The notes under the pieces were generated by a model. That model was given only the letters and a program-made list of their open reading frames with translations, ran no database searches and had not been told where the DNA came from. Below are positions 9,282 through 17,684 of a stretch of DNA of 64,000 bases, piece by piece. The DNA lies in the NCBI RefSeq assembly GCF_002812725.1, contig NZ_NMUN01000003.1:1-64000 (forward strand), written 5' to 3'. Source of the DNA: Microbacterium sp. BR1. GTDB lineage: Bacteria > Actinomycetota > Actinomycetes > Actinomycetales > Microbacteriaceae. The stretch's first letter is position 1. Each line of letters begins with the position of its first letter. The position numbers were made by a program, and so were the translations under genes.

Positions 9282-10056
9282 GCTCGGCTCCTTCGGCGAT
9301 CTGCTGTGCGGCGTTGCCCAGGTACGACGCTGCGAGGCGGGGGTCGGTGCGCACCGAGTCGGGTGAACCGTCCATGACGTTCAGTCCGGCGCCGAGGACG
9401 AAGATGTGGTCACAGCTTCCGAAGATGAGTGGCATGTTGTGGTCGATCAGCAGCACGCCGAGTCCGCGAGTCGCGAGGGCGCGCATCGTGTCCCTGAAGT
9501 GCTCGGCCTCGCCATCGTTCAGTCCGGCCGCGGGTTCGTCGAAAAGCACCCAGTTCGGTCGTGTCGCCAGCGCCCTGGCCACGCCGAGACGTCGTTCCAC
9601 CCCGTGCGGCAGGTGGTCGGCGTCATGCATCGCCCATTCTTCGAGCTGCAGTTCCGCGAGGAGTGCCAGCGCGAGTGAGCGTCCCTCTCGTCGCGAGAGT
9701 CCACAGGCCAGGGCGGCGACCGTCACGTTCTCGAGGACGGTCAGCCGCGGGTAGAGGTGACCGTGTTGGAACGTGCGGGCGATACCTCGGCGAGTGCGCC
9801 GCTCGGCGCTCTCGCGGGGCAGCTCGCCGCCGTCGATGAAGACCCCGCCGCCGTTCGGACGGTCGTACCCGCTCAGGATGTTGACGAGAGTCGACTTGCC
9901 GGCACCGTTGGCTCCGATCAGGCCCGTGACTCGCCCGAGTGGGACATCGATCGTGACGTTCTGGAGCGCCTTCACCCCGCGGTATGAGCGTGTGATCCCA
10001 TGCCCCTGGAGCAGGCCGCCTCCGCGGCCTGCTCCAGGGGCGAGACGATCAGTCAC
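9268..10056 (-). CDS. HAAT-type ABC transporter ATP-binding protein (LivG family)
   Basis: Cytoplasmic ATPase, 262 aa. Walker A GANGAGKST is at residues 48-56, the signature is the LivG-like LPHGVERRLGVARALA, Walker B is WVLFDEPAAGLND, and HNMPLIFGSCDHIFVL follows. The open frame starts at GTG 10056, overlapping the binding-protein stop (10049), with GAGAAGG about 9 nt upstream. The first ~18 codons (APGAGRGGGLLQG) are written in a perfect 18-bp hairpin (10002-10041). No better in-frame start exists after it, so I keep GTG with moderate certainty. This is the second gene of the operon. Confidence 0.87.
   Translation of the reverse strand: MTDRLAPGAGRGGGLLQGHGITRSYRGVKALQNVTIDVPLGRVTGLIGANGAGKSTLVNILSGYDRPNGGGVFIDGGELPRESAERRTRRGIARTFQHGHLYPRLTVLENVTVAALACGLSRREGRSLALALLAELQLEEWAMHDADHLPHGVERRLGVARALATRPNWVLFDEPAAGLNDGEAEHFRDTMRALATRGLGVLLIDHNMPLIFGSCDHIFVLGAGLNVMDGSPDSVRTDPRLAASYLGNAAQQIAEGAEHGVD
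10002..10041. promoter_or_regulatory. Perfect 18-bp hairpin at the binding-protein/LivG junction
   Basis: GCCCCTGGAGCAGGCCGC (10002-10019) and its exact reverse complement (10024-10041) are separated by 4 nt. In the minus-strand transcript this GC-rich stem forms just after the binding-protein stop codon, inside the first codons of the LivG-type gene. There is no T-run, so it is more likely an mRNA-stability or attenuation element than a simple terminator. Such stems often raise binding-protein levels over the membrane components; that role is inferred. Confidence 0.7.
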
Positions 10057-11245
10057 CGAGGATGACCTTCTCGGGTGCGCGTCGCTCGACGAACTTCAGG
10101 GCGCCGTCTTCGACCACCAGGACGCGCTGGGGGCGGTCGACGTTCACGTGGAGTTCCGGCGTGAAGGTCGTCGGGCCAGCCAGCAACTCGAGGCCGTCGA
10201 AAGTCAGGAACGCGTCCGCGAGCGCTTTTCCGTCCCAGCTCTGAGCGACCTCGTGCGCCGTGACGATGGCGTCGAGCGTGGAAGGACCGGTCACGAAGCT
10301 CCCCACGGTGGGGCGTGCGCCGTAGGTCTGCTCGTAGACCGTCGCGAGATCGTTGACCGCGGGGTCGGGGTCGTCTCCGGCGGTGGAAGCGAAGGTCACC
10401 ACGTAGTAGTCCGTCAGGCCCGGGATGGAGTCGAGCCAGAATGTTCCGTCCATGCCGAAGCCCGAGACGATCGGGGCCGCGATGCCGCCGTCGCGCAGGT
10501 CTTTCGCGACCTGTGCGCCGCCCGGGCTATAGCCGCAGTTGAAGATCACGTCGGGGGCCGGGCCGGCGGCGATGCTCGAGACGGCCTCGCTGATGTTCTC
10601 GCCCTGGACGTAGTCGTAGCCCGCGATCTCGGTGCCGCCCAGCTCGAGGAACCGCTCGCGCGCGATGGCGCACTGGCTCTGGGTGTACTTCAGCGATGTG
10701 TCGGTCAGGAAGACGGCGTTCGTCCAGCTCTTGCTGTCAGCGAACTCCGCCATCACGCTGGCTTCTCCGGGTGTGGCGTTGCCCAACGAGAACCCGATGT
10801 CCAGTCCGCCCCGGGGGCCGTAGATCGTGTCGCCGACACAGGGGGAGACGTTCAGAACTCCGGCCTGCTCCGCCACGAGCGCCGCCGGGCTTGAGATGTC
10901 GTAGTCGCAGGTCACGATGATCGCCTTCGCGCCGGCATCGATGAGGGTCTGTGCGGACGGCGCGTACTTCTCGAGATCCGAACCCGTGTCGATCACCCGC
11001 AGCTCGACGGGGGTGCCGTCGATTCCGCCGGCTCCGTTGAGCTCATCGATCGCGATGCGGAGTGAGTTCAACGCCGGGGTGTCGAACGGGGACATGAAGC
11101 CTGTCTCGGCCATCACGGCGCCGAGGAGGATGGTGTCCGAGGTCGCCGTGCTGTTGTCGGTGGATGGCGCAGCCGTACTGACGCAGCCGGTCAGCGCGAT
11201 GGCGCTGACCGCTACGAGTGCGGCCGCTCTGAGTGACGTGCTCAT
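10049..11245 (-). CDS. HAAT-type substrate-binding lipoprotein
   Basis: Periplasmic-binding-protein-like lipoprotein, 398 aa, first gene of the importer operon. The N-terminus MSTSLRAAALVAVSAIALTG followed by Cys21 is a signal peptide with an LTGC lipobox. The mature domain begins DTILLGAVMAETGFMSPFD, typical of type I (LivJ/LivK) binding proteins, followed by INELNGAGGI-like and DTGSDLEKYAPS segments. ATG 11245 is preferred over an upstream in-frame start because it opens the signal peptide and has AAGGA upstream. It faces the GntR gene divergently, with a palindromic operator in between. The ligand is unknown. Confidence 0.9.
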   Translation of the reverse strand: MSTSLRAAALVAVSAIALTGCVSTAAPSTDNSTATSDTILLGAVMAETGFMSPFDTPALNSLRIAIDELNGAGGIDGTPVELRVIDTGSDLEKYAPSAQTLIDAGAKAIIVTCDYDISSPAALVAEQAGVLNVSPCVGDTIYGPRGGLDIGFSLGNATPGEASVMAEFADSKSWTNAVFLTDTSLKYTQSQCAIARERFLELGGTEIAGYDYVQGENISEAVSSIAAGPAPDVIFNCGYSPGGAQVAKDLRDGGIAAPIVSGFGMDGTFWLDSIPGLTDYYVVTFASTAGDDPDPAVNDLATVYEQTYGARPTVGSFVTGPSTLDAIVTAHEVAQSWDGKALADAFLTFDGLELLAGPTTFTPELHVNVDRPQRVLVVEDGALKFVERRAPEKVILGD

Positions 11246-11335
11246 GGTGTCGTCCTTGCTGTTGGTGTGTGTGAAGGGCAGGCGGCGACGCGATGTGATT
11301 CTCACGAGCGACTCTGCAGGTGCAATATTCGGGTC

Positions 11336-11351
11336 ACTTCGTATACGAAGT
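11336..11351. promoter_or_regulatory. Palindromic operator ACTTCGTATACGAAGT
   Basis: Perfect 16-bp palindrome between the divergent binding-protein gene (start 11245) and the GntR gene (start 11464). Its 10-bp core TCGTATACGA recurs upstream of the gamma-glutamyltransferase-like gene (12156-12165). GntR/FCD regulators bind such short palindromes, so the adjacent GntR protein is the obvious candidate. Confidence 0.75.
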
Positions 11352-11463
11352 TGCGTCACTGTATCGCCGGCACCGACCGCCAGGCAAGATGTTTTTTCGG
11401 CGGTGCGTCGATGAATGGCTCGGGCTGGATACGATCGGGGTCGATCGATCGAGGAGGGGGCCG

Positions 11464-12129
11464 ATGCCTGAAGAGACGATTCTGCGGGGCCCCGCCCTGG
11501 TGGATGCCGTTCGCGACATGATCATCAGGGGCGAGCTCGCCCCGGGATCGCGGGTGACAGAACCCGCGCTGGCATCGGCGTTCAATGTGTCTCGTGTGCC
11601 CATTCGCGAGGCTGTGCGAGCGCTGGCCGCGGAGGGATTCGTCGAGCTGCGCCATTTCGGTTCCCCGACCGTCATGAATCTGACCGAACGGGTCGTGCAC
11701 GAGGTTCGAACGGCGCGGGCGGTGCTCGAGCCGCACGCCACCCGGCTCGCCGCCACCCAGCGCTCCGATGCCGATCTTGCTGCGATCAGGGAGATCCTGG
11801 ACGAGGGTGACCGCGCCATCGATCTCGGGCAGATGGACAGGCTTCACCGACTGAACTCGCGCTTCCACGATGCCGTCGCATCGGCGAGCGGCAACAGCGT
11901 GCTCGGTGGGTTCGTGCACCAGCTGTCTGCGCGTTCGGAATGGATCAACACGGCTTCCATCCCGGTCGACAACCGGTTCTTCTGGCGTGACCATCGCGAC
12001 ATCTACGACGCGATCGAGGCGCGTGATGCCGATCGCGCGGAAAGTCTCATGGCCGAGCACGTGCGGCGTGCCGCGACGCAGCCTGGTGCGCACGACACGG
12101 GTGGTGACGACGGCTTCACGACCCACTGA
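11464..12129 (+). CDS. GntR family transcriptional regulator (FCD domain)
   Basis: DNA-binding repressor-type regulator, 221 aa. The N-terminal winged helix (about residues 12-65) contains LVDAVRDMIIRGELAPGSRV and SRVPIREAVRALAAEGFVEL, the GntR hallmark. The all-helical FCD ligand domain follows, with RAVLEPHATRLAA, NSRFHDAVA and a C-terminal EHVRRA His. ATG 11464 is chosen because GAGGAGGGGG lies just upstream; longer in-frame starts lack a site. It is divergent from the transporter operon and upstream of the gamma-glutamyltransferase-like gene, both preceded by the TCGTATACGA core, so it probably controls both. Confidence 0.88.
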   Translation: MPEETILRGPALVDAVRDMIIRGELAPGSRVTEPALASAFNVSRVPIREAVRALAAEGFVELRHFGSPTVMNLTERVVHEVRTARAVLEPHATRLAATQRSDADLAAIREILDEGDRAIDLGQMDRLHRLNSRFHDAVASASGNSVLGGFVHQLSARSEWINTASIPVDNRFFWRDHRDIYDAIEARDADRAESLMAEHVRRAATQPGAHDTGGDDGFTTH

Positions 12130-12155
12130 TCGCCGAGGCGTGCACGGAGCACGTT

Positions 12156-12165
12156 TCGTATACGA
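12156..12165. promoter_or_regulatory. Second TCGTATACGA operator core
   Basis: Exact copy of the 10-bp palindromic core seen at 11336-11351, in the 103-bp gap before the gamma-glutamyltransferase-like gene. The flanking bases are only partly symmetric. Its position about 70 bp ahead of the start suits promoter-overlapping repression by the GntR protein. Confidence 0.65.
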
Positions 12166-12232
12166 TATGGTCTCGGGATAGTTCCCGCTTTCAGCCGGTG
12201 GCCGCTTGTCGGCACTCCAGAAGGACCGTGTC

Positions 12233-14005
12233 ATGCAATTCACCACTCGCCCCGAGATCGTGGGCTCGTTCGGCGCGGTCGCGTCCACGCACTGGCTCGC
12301 GTCGAGTTCGGGGATGGCTGTCCTCGAAGAGGGCGGCAACGCGTTTGATGCCGCCGTCGCCGCGGGACTCGTGCTGCACGTCGTCGAACCGCACCTGAAC
12401 GGCCTCGGCGGCGACACACCCATCATGGGTTTTGATGTCGCCGGGGGAGAGCCCTGGGTCTTGTGCGGGCAGGGACCGGCGCCCGCCGCCGCCACCGCAG
12501 CGGCCTATGCCGATCTGGGGCTGGGCGCCATTCCCGGAACGGGTCATCTCGCTGCCGTCGTGCCCGGATCGTTCGGCGCCTGGATGAGCATGCTCGAGCG
12601 CCACGGCACGCTGTCGCTGGAGAGGGTGACCCGCTTCGCGATCGAGTACGCGCGCCACGGGTACCCCCTGGTCCCCGACGCGACCGTCGCGATTGCTTCG
12701 GTGGCTTCGCTCTTGTCGGAGCACTGGACCACGTCGGCCGAGATCTATTTGCCGGGCGGCACGCAACCGGTGCCGCGGGCTCGTTTCCGCAATCCGCTCC
12801 TGGCCGACACCCTGGAGCGGATCGTGGTGAATGCGAACGCCGACGGAGGCAGTCGAGAGGCCGTGATCGCGCGCGCACGGGACGAGTTCTACCGCGGCTT
12901 CGTCGCCGACGCGATCGACGCGTGGATGCGCCAACCCGTCCGCGATTCGACCGGCTCCGACCACGCGGGGTTGCTCACCGGCGCAGACATGGCGGAATGG
13001 GAGCCCACCTGGGAGCGCCCGACGACGATCGAGTTCGGCGGTGTGACCGTGGCGAAGACGGGGCCGTGGGGTCAGGGGCCCGTCCTATTGCAGCAACTTG
13101 CGATGCTCGCCCATCAAGACATCGGCGCACCCGGTTCGGCGCAGATGATCCATGCCGTGACCGAGACCGCCAAGCTCGCGTTCGCCGATCGCGAGGCCTT
13201 CTACGGCGATCCGAACTTCGTCGACGTCCCGCTCGACGCGCTCCTCGCCGACGACTACGCCCGCAGCCGCGCACAGCTCGTGAGCGAGGAGTCATCGGGC
13301 GAATTGCGCCCCGGGTCGCCGGGCGGGCACGAACCGCACCTGTCCAGATCCATCTTCGACGCGCCGATCGATGCGGCCGCGGGTACGGGTGAGCCGACGC
13401 TCGCGAGCATGGGGGTGGTCCGCGGCGACACCTGCCACCTCGACGTCGTCGATCGTTGGGGAAACATGGTGGCCGCGACTCCGAGCGGGGGGTGGCTGCA
13501 GAGCTCACCGGCCATTCCGGGGCTCGGCTTCTCGTTGCCGACCCGAGCGCAGATGTTCTGGCTCGAGCAGGGACTGCCGAACTCGATCGCGCCGCGCAAG
13601 CGACCGCGCACGACCCTGAGTCCCGGCATGTTGCTGCGTGACGGTGCCCCCTATCTGGCATTCGGGACGCCGGGCGGAGATCAGCAGGACCAGTGGACCG
13701 TAACCTTCCTCCTGAACCTGCTCTCGCACGGCATGAATCTGCAGGAATCGATCGACGCGGCTACATGGCACTCCACGCATATGCCCTCGTCCTTCTTCCC
13801 GCGCAGTTTCCAACCGCGGGGCGTCGTCGTCGAGCAGACTGTGGGAGACGCGGCGCTCGACGAGCTGCGCGATCGCGGTCATGATGTCGTCGTGGCTCCC
13901 GCGTGGAGTCTCGGCAGACTGAGCGCCGCGGGATTCCGCGACGACGGGATGGTCATTGCTGCAGCCAACGCGCGCGGTATGCAGGGCTACGCCGTCGGGC
14001 GCTGA
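12233..14005 (+). CDS. Gamma-glutamyltranspeptidase family hydrolase
   Basis: Ntn-hydrolase of the gamma-glutamyltransferase family, 590 aa. Members self-cleave before a Thr that becomes the nucleophile. Here GDTCHLDVVD places that Thr at about residue 400, followed by the glycine-rich LSPGMLLRDG and GTPGGDQQ segments. The N-terminal large-subunit motif GGNAFDAAVA is present. ATG 12233 has AGAAGGA at good spacing; an in-frame ATG at 12206 does not. There is no signal peptide, so it probably acts in the cytoplasm, perhaps on an amide made or imported by the neighbouring system. Oxamate-amidohydrolase-type activity is an alternative. Confidence 0.85.
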   Translation: MQFTTRPEIVGSFGAVASTHWLASSSGMAVLEEGGNAFDAAVAAGLVLHVVEPHLNGLGGDTPIMGFDVAGGEPWVLCGQGPAPAAATAAAYADLGLGAIPGTGHLAAVVPGSFGAWMSMLERHGTLSLERVTRFAIEYARHGYPLVPDATVAIASVASLLSEHWTTSAEIYLPGGTQPVPRARFRNPLLADTLERIVVNANADGGSREAVIARARDEFYRGFVADAIDAWMRQPVRDSTGSDHAGLLTGADMAEWEPTWERPTTIEFGGVTVAKTGPWGQGPVLLQQLAMLAHQDIGAPGSAQMIHAVTETAKLAFADREAFYGDPNFVDVPLDALLADDYARSRAQLVSEESSGELRPGSPGGHEPHLSRSIFDAPIDAAAGTGEPTLASMGVVRGDTCHLDVVDRWGNMVAATPSGGWLQSSPAIPGLGFSLPTRAQMFWLEQGLPNSIAPRKRPRTTLSPGMLLRDGAPYLAFGTPGGDQQDQWTVTFLLNLLSHGMNLQESIDAATWHSTHMPSSFFPRSFQPRGVVVEQTVGDAALDELRDRGHDVVVAPAWSLGRLSAAGFRDDGMVIAAANARGMQGYAVGR

Positions 14006-14035
14006 GCTGACCCCGCCCGCAGAGCAATCGACAGG

Positions 14036-14764
14036 ATGTATCCCGTGCTCAACCAACTTCGATCCGCTCCTGAGCGCCTGCATCTGGCGCTCATGCTGGC
14101 TCTCACCTTCTCGACCGGCATCGTCGACGCGGTCGGTTATCTCGGCCTCGACAAAGTCTTCGCGGGCAACATGACGGGGAACGTCGTCATCCTCGGCATG
14201 GCGCTCGCGGGCGCCGATGACCTGCCCTGGATCGGCCCCCTGCTCGCTCTGTTCGCCTTCATGTTCGGCGCCGTGGTCGGGGGACGGGTGCTCCGTCCGG
14301 TCGCGGCGGGTTGGACGACGCGCACCACGTGGCTCTTTGCGGTCGTCGGGCTGGTTCAGGCCGCGCTCGCGGTGAGCCTCTTCGTCACGGACGGAGCGCC
14401 ACCCCAGCCGTGGGAGTACCTCATCACGTTCTTCCTGGCCGCGAGCATGGGCATCCAGGCGGCGACGGCTCGGCATATCGCCGTCAAGGACGTCACCACG
14501 GTCGTGGTGACGTCGACCATCACCGGTTTCGCGGCCGACTCGCGGCTCGCGGGGGGCACCGGTCAACCGTGGTTCCGTCGGCTCGCCGCGATCGTGCTGA
14601 TCGCCGCCGGTGCCGCTATCGGTGCTCTGCTGCTTCAGGTGCACATCGGCTGGGGCGTTGGTGCCGCGGCGTTGGTGACTGTGTTGGCGGCCCTTCTCGG
14701 GCACGCCGCCGCCCACGCAAGACACGCGGCAGCACGGAGCGCGAAGGAGGGCTCGATTCTCTGA
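14036..14764 (+). CDS. YoaK family (DUF1275) membrane protein
   Basis: Integral membrane protein of unknown function, 242 aa, with about six hydrophobic segments. The family signature region SFSTGIVDAVGYLGLD-like and KVFAGNMTGNVVILGMAL is clear near residues 22-60, and GIQAATARHIAVKDVTTVVVT is a further conserved stretch. It lies 30 bp after the gamma-glutamyltransferase-like gene on the same strand and may be co-transcribed. Members have been suggested to act in small-molecule transport, without firm biochemical proof. Confidence 0.87.
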   Translation: MYPVLNQLRSAPERLHLALMLALTFSTGIVDAVGYLGLDKVFAGNMTGNVVILGMALAGADDLPWIGPLLALFAFMFGAVVGGRVLRPVAAGWTTRTTWLFAVVGLVQAALAVSLFVTDGAPPQPWEYLITFFLAASMGIQAATARHIAVKDVTTVVVTSTITGFAADSRLAGGTGQPWFRRLAAIVLIAAGAAIGALLLQVHIGWGVGAAALVTVLAALLGHAAAHARHAAARSAKEGSIL

Positions 14765-14779
14765 GGTGGCTCCATGAGA

Positions 14780-14802
14780 AGAGGCCGGAATTCCGGGCCT
14801 CT
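14780..14802 (+). terminator. Hairpin after the DUF1275 gene
   Basis: AGAGGCC (14780-14786) pairs with GGCCTCT (14796-14802) around an inner palindromic GGAATTCC. It lies 16 bp after the DUF1275 stop and before the AraC-type gene, a terminator-like position, but there is no downstream T-run. Confidence 0.45.
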
Positions 14803-14989
14803 GTGGCGTCTCGGGGCCGAGCGATCGTACGCACGGGTTTGCCGCTCACGCGCAGCTGCCCTGCAGGACGATGGCCATCCGATGCCGGATCGGGTCTACA
14901 ATCGCTCAACGTCGGCCGCACCCGATCCTGTCCCGCAGGAGCGTGCCCACGGGGTGAAACCCAGATTCGTTGTGCGAGGGAGCATGAGG

Positions 14990-16012
14990 ATGAGTCAGCA
15001 GCACGGTGTGCCGGGATCGCACGTGGCTGCGATTCCGATGCACGAGCAGGAGAGCATTCTGCCGTCGGGGGCCGAGGACGATCTTGATCTGTTTCGTAGT
15101 CGCCTGAACGCGGCCTACTACCCGGCGTTCGTCGACACCGTCGGCAGGAAGTCCGTTCTTCGCAACGGTCGGCTCAACGCCAAGGCACTCAACCGCATGA
15201 CGGTCGGATTTGTGCGCTTCGGGCACGAGGCGATCGTCGATCCGGGACGCATCGATGCATACCACGTCAATGTGCCCCTGGCGGGCTCTATCGGCTCGCG
15301 GTGCGGTCACCAGGCTGTCCTGGCGCGGCCGGGTCTCGCCGCCGTTTTCACTCCGCACGCCCCGACACGGCTTCCCGCCGTGAGCGATGATGCCGCGCAG
15401 ATCTGCGTCAAGATCGACGCCTCGGCTGTCATCGCCGAGCTCGAGGCGCTCCTCGCTCGACCGCTGAGCCGTCCGCTCGACTTCGACATCGCCTTCTCGA
15501 CGGTCGGCGCGGGCGGGGCGACCTGGATGCGGGCGCTCCGGAGCCTGATCGACACCGTCGGCGCAACCGACATCCCGCGACCCGTGTCCGACTATCTCGA
15601 ACGCGCGATGATCTGCCAGCTGCTGCTCGCGGCCGATCACAACTACCGCGAGGACCTCGATGGTTCGTCGACGCATGCGCTGCCCGGAGCCGTGAGCCGC
15701 GTCGTTGCGCTGCTCGACGAGTCCCCGAACATGCTCTTCACCGCGGCAGACCTTGCTCGTCATGCGGGGGTCGGCGTGCGCCGGCTCGAGCAGGCGTTTC
15801 GTGAACATCTGGGCATGACGCCGACGGCGTTCCATCAGCAGAAGCGTTACGAGCGTGCCCGCGCCGACCTGCGCGAGCCGCGACCAGACACCACGGTGAC
15901 GTCGGTCATGTACCGCTGGGGATTCACCAACCATGCCCGCTTCGCCGCGGGATATCGTGAACGCTTCGGCGAGAACCCTTCGGTGACCCTCCGCAACGTG
16001 CGCGGATTCTGA
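14990..16012 (+). CDS. AraC family transcriptional regulator
   Basis: Regulator with an N-terminal AraC-type ligand-binding domain (about residues 30-210) and a C-terminal double helix-turn-helix (about 235-340), 340 aa. The HTH contains LARHAGVGVRRLEQAFREHL and the second-helix pattern VTSVMYRWGFTNHARFAAGYRERFG. ATG 14990 has GAGGGAG seven bases upstream; the longer open frame ahead reads through an intergenic hairpin and is unlikely to be translated. It ends 141 bp before the monooxygenase-led hydroxyquinol operon on the same strand and is the likely activator of that operon. Confidence 0.87.
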   Translation: MSQQHGVPGSHVAAIPMHEQESILPSGAEDDLDLFRSRLNAAYYPAFVDTVGRKSVLRNGRLNAKALNRMTVGFVRFGHEAIVDPGRIDAYHVNVPLAGSIGSRCGHQAVLARPGLAAVFTPHAPTRLPAVSDDAAQICVKIDASAVIAELEALLARPLSRPLDFDIAFSTVGAGGATWMRALRSLIDTVGATDIPRPVSDYLERAMICQLLLAADHNYREDLDGSSTHALPGAVSRVVALLDESPNMLFTAADLARHAGVGVRRLEQAFREHLGMTPTAFHQQKRYERARADLREPRPDTTVTSVMYRWGFTNHARFAAGYRERFGENPSVTLRNVRGF

Positions 16013-16110
16013 GGTCGCAAACCGGCCCGGTGCATTTCGGAAAGCGGCCGGCAACCTTTCGGGATACGGCTGTCTCCGGGATTCGCGCACTTTCTACTCT
16101 CAGGTATTCG

Positions 16111-16128
16111 CCCGACGCGCACGTCGGG
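16111..16128 (+). promoter_or_regulatory. Inverted repeat in the hydroxyquinol-operon leader
   Basis: CCCGACG (16111-16117) and CGTCGGG (16122-16128) with a 4-nt loop, 25 bp before the monooxygenase start. It could be a 5'-UTR stem or a regulator site for the upstream AraC-type protein; the sequence does not decide. Confidence 0.4.
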
Positions 16129-16153
16129 TCGACGACTCGAGAGGGGCAGATCG

Positions 16154-17380
16154 ATGACGATCTCCGACATCCAGACATCCGTACGCGGCGACCAGGACTT
16201 CTTCGTGCCGCACTTCGACCAGGAGCTCGTCGCGCGAGCCACCGCGCTGATCCCGCTGATTCGTGAGCACGCGTCCGAGACGTCCGAGAACCGCGCCGTC
16301 TCACCGATCGTGATGAAGGCGTTGGAGGACGCGGAGCTGTTCAATCTGTTCGTGCCGCGGCGATTCGGGGGACACGAGGCAAGCATGCGGACCTCGATGG
16401 AGGTGCTCGCCGAGATCGCGCGCGGCGACGGCTCGACGGCATGGGCGGCATCCCTGCTGAACGTCTGCACATGGTTCGCCACGACATTCTCCGAGCAGGC
16501 GCAGGAGGACGTGTTCGGGCAGAACCCGCGCGCGAGGGTCGCCGGAATCTTCACCCCCGGCAGCACGATGACGCGCGTAGACGGCGGCTACCTCGTGAGC
16601 GGCCGCTGGCCATACTCGTCCGGATCGTTCGCCGCGGACTGGGCCGCGCTGGGCATTGCGATGGAGGTCCCCGAGGGCGAAGACCCCCGGGCGCTCGCGT
16701 TGTTCTCTCGCGACCAGTTCACCATCGAGCCGACCTGGTACGTCACGGGCATGAAAGGCTCGGGTTCCGACACGATCGTGGTCGAGGACCAGTTCGTTCC
16801 CGATCACCGCGTACAGCGCTTCGTCAACATGCGCGAGGCGGAGTACCTCACGCCGTACCAGGCGACCGAGCGCAATTCGAACATGGCGTTCATCCCCGTA
16901 GCGGCCCTCGTTCTCATCTCTCCGCAGCTGGGCCTCGCCCGGCACGCACTCGAGGTGACGCTGAAGAAGCTGCCCGAAAAGCCGGTCGCGTACACGCGGT
17001 ACACCGCCGCGAAGAACTCCCCGAGTCACCAGCTCGGTGTCGCGCAGGCGGCGACGAAGTTCCAGCTTGCCGAGCTGCTTGCGGGCAATGCCGCAGACAT
17101 CATCGACCACCACGCGATCCTGCGTGACCTGCCCGACCAGGTCACGCGAGCGCAGATCCGCAATGACACAGGTATCGTCGCCGAGCTCGTGAAGGACGGC
17201 ATCGATCTGCTGCTCACGGCGAACGGGGCGGGTTCCTTCGCCGAGGTGAACGTCCTGTCGCGCATCTGGCGAGACGCCGAGATCGCGGGCCGACACGCGT
17301 ACGTCAGCCCCGAGGTCGGCAAGGAGGTCTACGGCCGCGTCCTGCTCGGCGCGGACGACGGCCTCACGATGGACATCTGA
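16154..17380 (+). CDS. Group D flavin monooxygenase (acyl-CoA-dehydrogenase fold), two-component
   Basis: Oxygenase subunit, 408 aa, of a two-component aromatic hydroxylase with the acyl-CoA-dehydrogenase fold (relatives: HsaA, DszC, C2-type 4-hydroxyphenylacetate hydroxylase). Visible family elements: FNLFVPRRFGGHEASMRTSM, a RGDGSTAWAASL helix, GGYLVSGRWPYSSGSFAADW (flavin site), MKGSGSDTIVVEDQFVPDHR, and a C-terminal four-helix region. It receives reduced FMN or FAD from a reductase, probably the one at 17685. Being in one operon with hydroxyquinol dioxygenase and maleylacetate reductase, it likely hydroxylates a phenol (for example resorcinol or a para-hydroxy compound) to hydroxyquinol; this is inferred. 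A paralogue is at 60572. Confidence 0.85.
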   Translation: MTISDIQTSVRGDQDFFVPHFDQELVARATALIPLIREHASETSENRAVSPIVMKALEDAELFNLFVPRRFGGHEASMRTSMEVLAEIARGDGSTAWAASLLNVCTWFATTFSEQAQEDVFGQNPRARVAGIFTPGSTMTRVDGGYLVSGRWPYSSGSFAADWAALGIAMEVPEGEDPRALALFSRDQFTIEPTWYVTGMKGSGSDTIVVEDQFVPDHRVQRFVNMREAEYLTPYQATERNSNMAFIPVAALVLISPQLGLARHALEVTLKKLPEKPVAYTRYTAAKNSPSHQLGVAQAATKFQLAELLAGNAADIIDHHAILRDLPDQVTRAQIRNDTGIVAELVKDGIDLLLTANGAGSFAEVNVLSRIWRDAEIAGRHAYVSPEVGKEVYGRVLLGADDGLTMDI

Positions 17381-17391
17381 TCGGACAGCCG

Positions 17392-17676
17392 ATGGTCTAC
17401 GAATACGCGCTCCTGACGACCGCGCCAGAGCAGTCGGCCGAGTTCGAGGCATCCTTCCCGGAGGCGATCGCGATCCTGCGGTCGTCTCCCGGGTGCCACG
17501 ATGTCGAGTTGCAGGCGGCGGTCGACCGGCCCGGGATCTACCTGCTGAAGGTTGGTTGGTCGCGGGTCGAGGACCACGTCGTCACCTTCGCTTAGAGCCC
17601 CGCAGCCCAGGAACTCGGTCGTGTTTTCGGCCGTTTCTTCACCGAGCCTCCCGTCGTGGCACATTTCGAGAAATGA
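17392..17676 (+). pseudogene. ABM-superfamily monooxygenase-like protein interrupted by an in-frame amber codon
   Basis: A small dimeric-barrel antibiotic-biosynthesis-monooxygenase-type protein. The open part gives 67 aa (MVYEYALLTTAPEQSAEFEA ... VDRPGIYLLKVGW) and stops at TAG 17593-17595. Reading on in the same frame gives SPAAQELGRVFGRFFTEPPV then VAHFEK and a TGA at 17674, which is the expected second half of the ABM domain (about 94 codons in all). A CAG-to-TAG change would explain it. It may be a recent nonsense mutation, a sequencing error, or a suppressed stop. It sits 11 bp after the monooxygenase, and its distal stop overlaps the flavin-reductase ribosome-binding region. Confidence 0.8.
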
Positions 17677-17684
17677 GGACGGCG

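Noticed and set aside
11336..11351. Resemblance of ACTTCGTATACGAAGT to loxP arms
   Set aside because: There is no 8-bp spacer and no recombinase nearby; the core recurs at a second promoter, so it is an operator.
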